Shown: positions 31,596-37,133 of the stretch, in pieces
Numbering within the stretch: position 1 is the first letter of the stretch
Layout: the number at the start of each line of letters is the position of its first letter
From: a virus
DNA: 37,133 nucleotides
IMG/VR virus record: IMGVR_UViG_3300023179_005649
Location: 1 to 37,133 of that record
Reading direction: 5' to 3' (one strand)
Translations under genes and position numbers: made by a program
The notes under the pieces: generated by a model
Database searches by the model: none
Seen by the model: the letters and a program-made list of their open reading frames with translations, nothing else
Told to the model about the DNA's origin: nothing

Positions 31596-32098
31596 GGCCT
31601 GCGGATCCGCACCCTGCGTGCCGGCCTTGTCGTTGCCTTAATCCCGCGGCTGTTTTCGTTCCCGGTTTTGCCCGCCAGCTCCCGCCAGTCCTTGAAGTCC
31701 GCGTCCTCAAAGTGGGGAGTCTCAAACGATAGCCAGCGGAGGTTGTATTTTTCGGCGCAGTTGCGGAGAAGCTGGTACGTCTTTTCGTCATCCCAGCTGG
31801 GGGTGTATCCGCCGGCGGCCGTGTTGGCGCAGGGCACCGCGTCGATCGCCCGGGCGTAGCAGTGAAACGACTGGGCCACGGGCGTGCCCTTGGCGTTGGT
31901 CACCTTGGCTCCCTTCTTGGTCCGGCCTTGAGCGTAGAGCTCATCCTGTTCCGCGGGCGTCCTGACGGAGCAGTAGATCAGCACCGGGATCCGCTTGGCG
32001 GTCAGCTCCTGGTACCATTTCGCCACCCGCTCCTTAAACCCAGGAGCGAGCTGAGCGATGTGGCCCTCACTACGGTCAACGATCTGGCGCCAGGTCAT
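31592..32098 (-). CDS. Endolysin, M15 peptidase (L-alanyl-D-glutamate type)
   Basis: The 168-aa product has the VanY/M15 zinc peptidase motifs: SVRTPAEQDELYAQG, SFHCYARAIDA (His79 and Asp86) and TPHFED (His129). Such enzymes cut the peptide stem of peptidoglycan. It has no signal peptide, so it relies on the holin. A basic tail (RPARRVRIRRP) ends the protein. Start ATG 32098 overlaps the upstream stop (ATGA). Confidence 0.85.
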   Translation of the reverse strand: MTWRQIVDRSEGHIAQLAPGFKERVAKWYQELTAKRIPVLIYCSVRTPAEQDELYAQGRTKKGAKVTNAKGTPVAQSFHCYARAIDAVPCANTAAGGYTPSWDDEKTYQLLRNCAEKYNLRWLSFETPHFEDADFKDWRELAGKTGNENSRGIKATTRPARRVRIRRP

Positions 32099-32349
32099 TT
32101 GCTTTCGGCCCGTGTGCGCCAGCGCTCTGTTTCAGCCAGACTTGCAGATAGCGCCTTAAGCGCGGCGACGTAGGCGTCCCGGTAAGCGGCCGGAGCGGGG
32201 CCATCTTTTCTTTCGATCTTGTCCCACTCGTAGATGAGCGCCTCGATTGTCTCCGGGCGTGGCGGCGGGCCTTCTGCGATTGGCGTGACGGTGGCACAGC
32301 CGGCCAGGCTAAGAGCCAGGAGGAGGCTGCTTAGTCCACCATGAATCAA
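32095..32349 (-). CDS. Spanin-like outer-membrane lipoprotein
   Basis: The 84-aa product is read from TTG 32349. It has a signal sequence and lipobox (SSLLLALSLAGCATV) and a Pro-rich mature start (PPPRPETIEA), then a helix. This is the layout of Rz1-type o-spanins. Its start lies within the small membrane protein gene at 32309-32485, in another frame, as in lambda Rz/Rz1. No ATG exists at the signal start. Confidence 0.65.
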   Translation of the reverse strand: MIHGGLSSLLLALSLAGCATVTPIAEGPPPRPETIEALIYEWDKIERKDGPAPAAYRDAYVAALKALSASLAETERWRTRAESK

Positions 32350-32485
32350 TCTTTTGATCTCGCTTGCGCCGCTCGGCCTCAATGATGGCGTCCCGATATT
32401 CGTGCCGGCTTTTCCCGCGGTTTTGCAGCCACCAGAGAACCAGCGCCAAGAGGGTGCCAAGGACGGTAAGGGCACCGGTGATCAT
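32309..32485 (-). CDS. Small inner-membrane protein overlapping the spanin gene
   Basis: A 58-aa frame starts at ATG 32485. The product is one N-terminal membrane helix (TVLGTLLALVLWWLQN) followed by a charged helix (EYRDAIIEAERRKRDQK). It could be a very short i-spanin partner or part of the holin system. The last 41 bases overlap the lipoprotein gene in a different frame. Confidence 0.55.
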   Translation of the reverse strand: MITGALTVLGTLLALVLWWLQNRGKSRHEYRDAIIEAERRKRDQKIDSWWTKQPPPGS

Positions 32486-32494
32486 CCCCTCCCC

Positions 32495-32659
32495 TTATTT
32501 GCGGGAAATTTGGGCGATGAAATCCACGATTTTCTGGAGAGTCTTCTCAGGCTCGTCGCCGGGAATGACGGTGGCGACGGCGATGGCCGCGGCCAGCACG
32601 GCGGTGACGACGCCCAGGTAGGACTGCCAGTTGTTTAAGACGTGGGTAATGATTTCCAT
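32495..32659 (-). CDS. Holin candidate (54 aa)
   Basis: The 54-aa product has one membrane segment (YLGVVTAVLAAAIAVATVIP) then a charged amphipathic C-terminus (EKTLQKIVDFIAQISRK). Small single-helix proteins in this place act as holins or holin partners. It begins 59 bases after the XhlA-like gene. Confidence 0.6.
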   Translation of the reverse strand: MEIITHVLNNWQSYLGVVTAVLAAAIAVATVIPGDEPEKTLQKIVDFIAQISRK

Positions 32660-32691
32660 GCCGTGGCCGGCATGTCAAAGGCAGCTAGGGA

Positions 32692-32712
32692 TTAAGGGGT
32701 TAAGGGGTTAAG
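32692..32712. repeat. Short direct repeats ttaagggg
   Basis: The 59-base gap between the XhlA-like and holin genes holds ttaagggg-ttaagggg-ttaag. The unit is eight bases. Function is unknown; it lies in the holin mRNA leader, where it might influence expression through slippage. Confidence 0.6.
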
Positions 32713-32718
32713 CAACGA

Positions 32719-32949
32719 TCAATGGCCGAGAAGCCTGTTCTTAACGATCTCCCACGCGGCCGCCAAGGTTGCAAAGACAATGGTGCTGACCAGCCACACC
32801 CTGCCCTTCAGCCCGTGGGCTTCCTGTTCGATCCGATCCATCTTGGCTTTGTTTTCCGTCAATACTTCGAGGATATGGACTTGGCGGGATTCAATCCGGG
32901 CGATGCGTTCCCGGATGTCGAACAGCATGGCGTGGTCTTCTGCGCTCAT
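32719..32949 (-). CDS. XhlA-like haemolysin/holin-associated protein
   Basis: The 76-aa product has an N-terminal coiled coil (LFDIRERIARIESRQVHILE) and a C-terminal membrane helix (VWLVSTIVFATLAAAW) with a short basic end. This is the XhlA layout: a membrane-bound partner of small holins in lysis cassettes. ATG 32949 overlaps the stop of the 46-aa gene (ATGA). Confidence 0.7.
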   Translation of the reverse strand: MSAEDHAMLFDIRERIARIESRQVHILEVLTENKAKMDRIEQEAHGLKGRVWLVSTIVFATLAAAWEIVKNRLLGH

Positions 32950-33086
32950 TTGGAAAACTCAAAATTCATGCCTTCCGGCGTGATGCGGACGCACTCCCGG
33001 CCATTGTCGTCATAGTACAGTTCCACCAGCCCTTCCTGCTCCATCCATCGAAGGATGGACATCAGCTCCGACCAGGTGGAGGTCAT
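32946..33086 (-). CDS. Small protein (46 aa) at the head of the lysis operon
   Basis: A 46-aa frame starts at ATG 33086, with GGAGGG about six bases upstream, and its stop overlaps the XhlA-like start (ATGA). The product MTSTWSELMSILRWMEQEGL followed by VELYYDDNGRECVRITPEG looks like a compact helix-hairpin unit, similar to the winged part of HTH proteins. Function is unknown. Confidence 0.6.
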   Translation of the reverse strand: MTSTWSELMSILRWMEQEGLVELYYDDNGRECVRITPEGMNFEFSK

Positions 33087-33097
33087 AGACCCTCCCC

Positions 33098-33126
33098 AAA
33101 AAACACACCCTCACCTTGCGGGAGGG
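33098..33126 (-). terminator. Candidate intrinsic terminator before the lysis genes
   Basis: On the minus strand CCCTC-CC-GCAA-GG-T-GAGGG forms a hairpin with a GNRA-type GCAA tetraloop and one bulge, followed four bases later by six T residues. It would end or reduce transcription from the tail genes before the lysis operon. Confidence 0.5.
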
Positions 33127-33162
33127 GGGCCGTTTCGCCGAAGCTACCGCGGGTTTTCAAAT

Positions 33163-33441
33163 TCACATCCCCTCCGGCACGGGCGGGGCGACAAAGGGGA
33201 CGGCGGGCTTGGGCAAAGCCGCCTCGTACTGTTCTTGCGTTAGCTCCTCGCCAGCTTCAGTCAGCCGATCCGCAATGGGCGGGATGGCGGCGATAAGGCA
33301 GTTGCCGTCAGCGTCCTTTTGGCAATCAGCGGCAGGCGTGAACCAAGTCTCTGCCTGCTCGTTTGGGTAGCCGCTTTTTGCGTCCATTGCATTGCGAATG
33401 GATTCGTAAGCGGAGGGCGCGATGCGGAAAAATTGGTTCAT
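33163..33441 (-). CDS. Small tail-fibre-associated protein
   Basis: The 92-aa product is read from ATG 33441 (MNQFFRIAPSAYESIRNAMD) in the sequence TGATG with the lectin stop; an ATG at 33456 overlaps more. The middle contains two Cys residues (ADCQKDADGNC) and the end is Pro-rich (PKPAVPFVAPPVPEG). Its position after the lectin suggests a fibre assembly or virion-associated role. Confidence 0.65.
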   Translation of the reverse strand: MNQFFRIAPSAYESIRNAMDAKSGYPNEQAETWFTPAADCQKDADGNCLIAAIPPIADRLTEAGEELTQEQYEAALPKPAVPFVAPPVPEGM

Positions 33442-34238
33442 CAATAAATAGCCCATTTGGTGTTAAGGTAATCGACAACTTTGGACTCGTCGCTTGTGCC
33501 AAGAGAAGTATTGTAAATTAAAAGCTCATAAATATCGCCGTTAAAAAAAAGACTGGCTTGATTTCTTGCCCCTAAAAATAATTTATGATTTCCTGTTCCA
33601 GATACATCGGCTTGCGGAGTGCCGATCAATGCTCCTGTAAGCAATATATTATTTTGTTTTAGTGAAAGCGATGTCCTTGTGTCATTGTAGAAAGCTGAAA
33701 GAAGAACAGCTCCAGATGTTCGCGTTGAAAATTCTTTGGCTGCATATCCATCGCTTGGCGAGTTTTTCTTTCTAAAGCCATGTGCAAATTTTGTTTGGCT
33801 GTCTATGTAAAAAATTGAAGAAAAATCATTGTCGTTATAGTTGCCTGTCTGTTCGTAAATTATCTGAAGAGAATTATTTGTTGAAGATAATGCAGCAAAA
33901 GTGGTTCTGCTTGTTGGAAGAGAAAAGGAGGCTGTTTCAAAACTATCGTTAGAGCCATCAAACCTTATGACATTTTTGCTATTTTTAACTGCCGTTTTTA
34001 GCACAGGCCGATTGTTGCTGGTTGTCTGCGTGGCGTGCCTTCCATTCCCGCTCTGATCCTCCCACCTTGCCACCGATGATCCGTCCGTGGTGACCTCACT
34101 TCCTCCGCTGGTGGCATCAAAAAGGCCCGTGGTGGCATCGAGCCAGAGTTGGAGGCCAGAGATGTCGGATGGAGAAAATGGCTTTGCGCCAAAAAATCCT
34201 CTGCGATTCAATATTCCGCCAGATTGAAAAAACCCCAT
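33441..34238 (-). CDS. LamG/concanavalin-like lectin, receptor-binding candidate
   Basis: The 265-aa product has an N-terminal MGFFQSGGILNRRGFF, then the lectin pattern: SGLQLWLDATTGLFD, VARWEDQSGNGRHAT, VIRFDGSNDSFET and, near the end, FFNGDIYELLIYNTSL. These match jelly-roll LamG/ConA-type domains that bind glycans. Its DNA is AT-rich (about 30% GC around 33541-33600), in contrast to its neighbours, which suggests that the domain was acquired as a host-range cassette. Confidence 0.8.
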   Translation of the reverse strand: MGFFQSGGILNRRGFFGAKPFSPSDISGLQLWLDATTGLFDATSGGSEVTTDGSSVARWEDQSGNGRHATQTTSNNRPVLKTAVKNSKNVIRFDGSNDSFETASFSLPTSRTTFAALSSTNNSLQIIYEQTGNYNDNDFSSIFYIDSQTKFAHGFRKKNSPSDGYAAKEFSTRTSGAVLLSAFYNDTRTSLSLKQNNILLTGALIGTPQADVSGTGNHKLFLGARNQASLFFNGDIYELLIYNTSLGTSDESKVVDYLNTKWAIY

Positions 34239-34241
34239 AAC

Positions 34242-34274
34242 CTACGCTCCCCCGCCGCCGCCGAAGAAGCCCAT
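34242..34274 (-). pseudogene. Ten-codon remnant MGFFGGGGGA
   Basis: An ATG at 34274, three bases after the preceding stop, opens a 10-codon frame MGFFGGGGGA that ends in TAG four bases before the lectin ATG. The lectin starts MGFFQSGG, so the two starts are duplicated. It looks like the stump of an earlier fibre gene replaced by the AT-rich lectin, or a translated leader peptide. Confidence 0.55.
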
Positions 34275-34277
34275 ACC

Positions 34278-35414
34278 CTACGCCTCCAGCACCGTGAAGT
34301 TAGAGGCCGTCACGCTGGACAAAACATAGACGGCTCCGGTGGGAATATAGCTCGATTCAAAGGTGATACCCGCCCCTGCCGTCAGTTGGATGCCTTGGGT
34401 GGTGGTGGGGGTGAAGCCGATGCCCACGGTGATCACATTCCCTCCAGTAGTCACATTCTGAACTAGGAGATATTTGCGGTTTGCATTTGTGACAGCAGAG
34501 GTGGCAAAGGCTGTGTTGGCGGTGGTGACCGAGCCAAAGCGGGTGGTCAGCGAGCCGTTAGGCATGGCTCCGACCGTCACCGTGCCGGAGATGATTGGTG
34601 TAATTCCACCAATATTTCTTAAATTTACATTAAGAGCACTATTTGTTCCGTCATAGGAAAATATAGTTCCGCCGTTTGTGCCGACATCAGCCAACACGAC
34701 TGGCATGGCTGTAACTGTGCTTCCCGCAAGACCTCCAGAAAGCCATACTTTTGCGCCAGCCACTGTAACGCTAGATGAAAAATTTCCCACATTCGCCGTC
34801 ACCGTGCCGGAGATGGCGGGCAGAGAGCCAATGGTGACGGAGTTGCCTACGGTGACTGTGCCGGAGATGGGGACATTGCCTATACCAGTCTGATCTATAA
34901 GAACTGGAAATGCTTGAGAGTAACTTGCACTAAAATCATTGAGGGCAGTTGTGAGAGAGCCTGCATCCACATTCGCCGTCACCGTGCCTGCAATGGTCTG
35001 TGTGCCTGTGGGGTTGGCTGTAACTGTCCCCGTAATCGTCACCGTGTTTCCGACCGTCACCGTGCCGGAGATGGGGAGAGGGTCTCCTTCGTGAGTATTT
35101 TTATATACGATTGGCCATGCTTCATTGTAATTAAATGCGTAGTCATTAAGTGCATCAATCGCACTTCCAATGGTTACTGGATTGCCTACCGTCACCGTGC
35201 CTGCAATGGTCTGCGTGGCGGGGAAGTTGGAAACGCTCACGGCCGCGCCCACCGTCACGGTCACGTTTTCCAGCGCGCTCAGGCTGTTTGCATCCAGCGC
35301 CACGGTGACGGTGTTGGCCACAGTCACGGTGCTGGATAGTGCGCCTGAAATGACCGGTGCCGACAAGGTCACTACGGTGGGTGTTTCTGCAATCTGTAGA
35401 TAAATATCGCTCAT
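34278..35414 (-). CDS. Repetitive TVTV-rich virion protein
   Basis: The 378-aa product is dominated by short repeats such as ISGTVTVGNTVTI and QTIAGTVTANV over residues 30-290, interrupted by less regular segments (LNDYAFNYNEAWPIV and LNDFSASYSQAFPVL). This suggests a beta-solenoid or repeated beta-hairpin fibre. The C-terminal 90 residues form a globular beta domain. It is coupled by ATGA to the Ig-like gene upstream. Confidence 0.75.
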   Translation of the reverse strand: MSDIYLQIAETPTVVTLSAPVISGALSSTVTVANTVTVALDANSLSALENVTVTVGAAVSVSNFPATQTIAGTVTVGNPVTIGSAIDALNDYAFNYNEAWPIVYKNTHEGDPLPISGTVTVGNTVTITGTVTANPTGTQTIAGTVTANVDAGSLTTALNDFSASYSQAFPVLIDQTGIGNVPISGTVTVGNSVTIGSLPAISGTVTANVGNFSSSVTVAGAKVWLSGGLAGSTVTAMPVVLADVGTNGGTIFSYDGTNSALNVNLRNIGGITPIISGTVTVGAMPNGSLTTRFGSVTTANTAFATSAVTNANRKYLLVQNVTTGGNVITVGIGFTPTTTQGIQLTAGAGITFESSYIPTGAVYVLSSVTASNFTVLEA

Positions 35415-35746
35415 GGGATTGTAATCCTTGGGGATAGTGTCACCACGCCTTCCAGCAGCCTTGTGGCGATGCCGGCGCTGGTAACCTGTACCAGGTCATA
35501 TTTTGCGCCGCTGGTGGGCACCAGCAGGCTGGCTGCCGACGTCACGCTCAGCCGCAGCTGGCCACCGGCCGCTGATACAACGCTGGTGGCGATCTGGGTC
35601 ACCACGGATCCGCCCGGAAACTGCCGGATCTGGGCCGCAAATGAGCTGCCCGCCAGGCTGATTGCGCCCTGGGTGGCAGTGGTCAGGAACAGATCGCGCG
35701 TCCAGTCCGTCCCCTGTTCGATGGTGATGTTGTAGGTGGCGGCCAT
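35411..35746 (-). CDS. Ig-like tail protein (BppU-N-like)
   Basis: The 111-aa product has YNITIEQGTDWTRDLFL, then FAAQIRQFPGGSVVTQI, and ends TRLLEGVVTLSPRITIP, a pattern of small Ig-like proteins encoded with tail fibres in many phages and resembling the N-domain of baseplate upper proteins. ATG 35746 shares a base with the upstream stop (TAATG). It probably attaches fibres to the tail. Confidence 0.7.
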   Translation of the reverse strand: MAATYNITIEQGTDWTRDLFLTTATQGAISLAGSSFAAQIRQFPGGSVVTQIATSVVSAAGGQLRLSVTSAASLLVPTSGAKYDLVQVTSAGIATRLLEGVVTLSPRITIP

Positions 35747-37133
35747 TAGACGTCGGATATTTCCCGTTCAATTTCTGGAACGATATTCACGGTAAACGGC
35801 TTTGAGCTGTACACCTTGCTGTCATAAATCCACTCAATCTGGCCCACGGCGGGTACGGCGGCGCTGTTGTCCTGTGCGCCGGCAAAGGCCAAAAAGCGCT
35901 GCAGGGAATCGTTGTCGGCCCGAAAATTGATCTGGTAGTAAGGATCCAGCCCGCCGAAATCCGCTGCCGTGAAGGCGGTGGTTTCCAAGATCACGGCCTC
36001 TCGGTTTGTTTTTTCGCGGATGGTCACCTTGACTTGTGACGGGGCCAAGGCCAAGGACGCGCCTGAGACATCAGTAAAAAACACGGCCAGGCTGTGGTCA
36101 TCCCCCTGCCGGATGTTTAGCACGGCGCCGTTCGCCCGGCTGGTGCTGACCTGCCGGGTGACGAGATTAACCTGCAGATCGGAAAGATCCCACCGTGTGT
36201 CCAGCCACGCAAACTGCCTCTCCACCACGACCAGCGTTTGCGTCACCGCAGTGGCGGCGGCATAGGCGCTGTTGCCCGCCTGGGCGGCCACGATGCTCGT
36301 CACCCCCGGCGTCACCGGCGTGCAGATATTGCCCACCACGCTGGCCACCGCCGTCACCGTGCTGCTAAAGGTCACGGGCAGGCCGCTGCTGGCCGTGGCC
36401 ACCAGCTGGAACGATCCGGCGGCCCTGGCATTGGCCTGAGCCAGGGTGGTCGCATCCGTAAAGGAAAGGCTGGTGGTGCTGGCCACCTGCAGGGCGCGGG
36501 TGTACACGTCGTTCAGGTTTGCCACCTTGCGTGGAGCCAGCGTGCCGAAGGCAATCGTCTGCGCGATGGGCGTGTTTACCACGGTAAGAACCTGCGTCAC
36601 GGTGGCCGCCGCGTTGTAGTTGGTGTCGCCAGCCTGGGTGGCGGAGATGGTGGTGGAGCCAGCCGTCAGCGGGGTGATACTGCTGCCCGTCACGGTGGCC
36701 ACGGCGGTGTTCGATGAGGAAAGGGCCACGGTTAGGTTGGAGCTGGCGGTGGGAAACACCTGAAAGGCGCCTGAGCCGGCAAACCGCGTGGCCATGGAGG
36801 CAAAGGTGATGGTTTGGCTGGCCTTGGAGATGGTGACGACCCCCGCCGTGCTGCCGTAGTAAAAATCACTGACCACGCTGGCCGTGACCACGTAGGAGCC
36901 GGCAGAGACGGGGGCGGAAAGGCTGGCGGCCGTGCCGGTGTATACCAGCTGGACGGTCAGGCCGGAGGGGGAAACGGTGGTGGACGGCGTCTTGGCCGTG
37001 CCGTCGTAGGTGAAGGTGAGGTTGGAAAGAGTGACCGTGGCCGGGGCGGAGGCGACGGCGTTGCGGATGGTGTGATTACCGTAATCCGCCACAAAAACGT
37101 TTCCAGCCGTATCCACGGTTACGCCACTAGGAG
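35746..37133 (-). CDS. NHL-repeat tail fibre/adhesin, C-terminal part (continues from 1..1046)
   Basis: This is the 3' part of the gene starting at 1046. After the end of the last NHL blade (VFVADYGNHTIRN) comes an MBG-like domain (VTLSNLTFTYDGTAKTPSTT). Bacterial Ig-like repeats follow (SQTITFASMATRFAGSGAFQ, ISATQAGDTNYNAAATVTQV, IVAAQAGNSAYAAATAVTQ). The final 150 residues (LNIRQGDDHSLAVFFTD, VKVTIREKTNREAVIL) match the Ig-like module shared by neighbouring tail proteins and probably anchor the fibre to the virion. The order anchor-Ig-propeller fits an adhesin with the propeller distal. Confidence 0.85.
   Translation of the reverse strand, partial: PSGVTVDTAGNVFVADYGNHTIRNAVASAPATVTLSNLTFTYDGTAKTPSTTVSPSGLTVQLVYTGTAASLSAPVSAGSYVVTASVVSDFYYGSTAGVVTISKASQTITFASMATRFAGSGAFQVFPTASSNLTVALSSSNTAVATVTGSSITPLTAGSTTISATQAGDTNYNAAATVTQVLTVVNTPIAQTIAFGTLAPRKVANLNDVYTRALQVASTTSLSFTDATTLAQANARAAGSFQLVATASSGLPVTFSSTVTAVASVVGNICTPVTPGVTSIVAAQAGNSAYAAATAVTQTLVVVERQFAWLDTRWDLSDLQVNLVTRQVSTSRANGAVLNIRQGDDHSLAVFFTDVSGASLALAPSQVKVTIREKTNREAVILETTAFTAADFGGLDPYYQINFRADNDSLQRFLAFAGAQDNSAAVPAVGQIEWIYDSKVYSSKPFTVNIVPEIEREISDV
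37008..37133. repeat. Terminal direct repeat, right copy
   Basis: This is the second copy of bases 11-136. Merging the two copies gives a circle of about 36,997 bp and restores one uninterrupted reading frame on the minus strand. Confidence 0.9.

Overview
The window reads as one complete tailed temperate phage genome of siphovirus type, opened inside a gene. Bases 11-136 repeat exactly at 37008-37133. The reading frame that runs off the left edge (1046 down to 1, minus strand) continues in frame from the right edge (37133 down to 35746). The simplest reading is a circular or circularly permuted molecule of about 36,997 bp whose assembly broke in a repetitive gene. The genome is GC-rich, with AT-rich islands near 33.4-34.2 kb, 24.7-25.0 kb and 20.9-21.9 kb. 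The terminase (GpA-like) and portal (lambda gpB-like) families point to lambda-type packaging. The NHL-repeat and MBG-like domains in a tail protein are common in Verrucomicrobiota, Planctomycetota and Acidobacteriota surface proteins, so such a host is possible, but this is a weak inference.

Layout, following minus-strand transcription. (1) Early operon, 28290 to 20892: small proteins, a PD-(D/E)XK nuclease, an SSB-like protein, a RecB/Cas4-like nuclease, an HTH protein, an HNH nuclease, a primase-helicase, an iteron-like repeat region at 22370-22498, an HTH protein and an AT-rich pair that includes another PD-(D/E)XK nuclease. (2) Packaging and head, 20790 to 14745: small and large terminase, portal, protease-scaffold fusion, major capsid. 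(3) A three-gene sugar cassette, 14679 to 10263: a two-domain glycosyltransferase, a GT2 enzyme and a galactosyltransferase-like/NAD-epimerase fusion, inserted between capsid and connector genes. (4) Connector and tail, 10266 to 1043: tail proteins, a short tape measure (480 aa) and a large 784-aa tail protein. (5) Adhesion module, 1046 through the junction to 33163: NHL-propeller/MBG/Ig-like fibre, Ig-like small protein, TVTV-repeat protein and LamG-like lectin. (6) Lysis module, 33086 to 31592: holin candidates, XhlA-like protein, overlapping spanin-like pair and M15 peptidase endolysin. A MazG-like protein, a metallophosphoesterase and a winged-helix protein follow.

The lysogeny region is 28.2-30.3 kb. 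It holds a tyrosine integrase on the plus strand, an attP site resembling a tRNA 3' end, an excisionase-like gene antisense to the integrase 3' end, and two paralogous ribbon-helix-helix (RHH) proteins transcribed away from each other. The 112 bp between the RHH genes contains two mirror-image promoters (TTGACG, 17-bp spacer, -10) whose predicted start points coincide with the ATG codons. Each spacer is filled by, or contains, an inverted repeat. I see no CI/Cro-type repressor, so this RHH pair is the best candidate for the lysis-lysogeny switch and the most novel system here. attP lies inside the first reading frame of the early operon, so integration should cut that operon from its own start region and place it behind a host tRNA gene.

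Most genes are translationally coupled by ATGA, GTGA, TGATG or TAATG overlaps. I used these overlaps and Shine-Dalgarno (SD) sequences to choose starts. No intergenic gap exceeds 300 bases; the longest is 153 bases.
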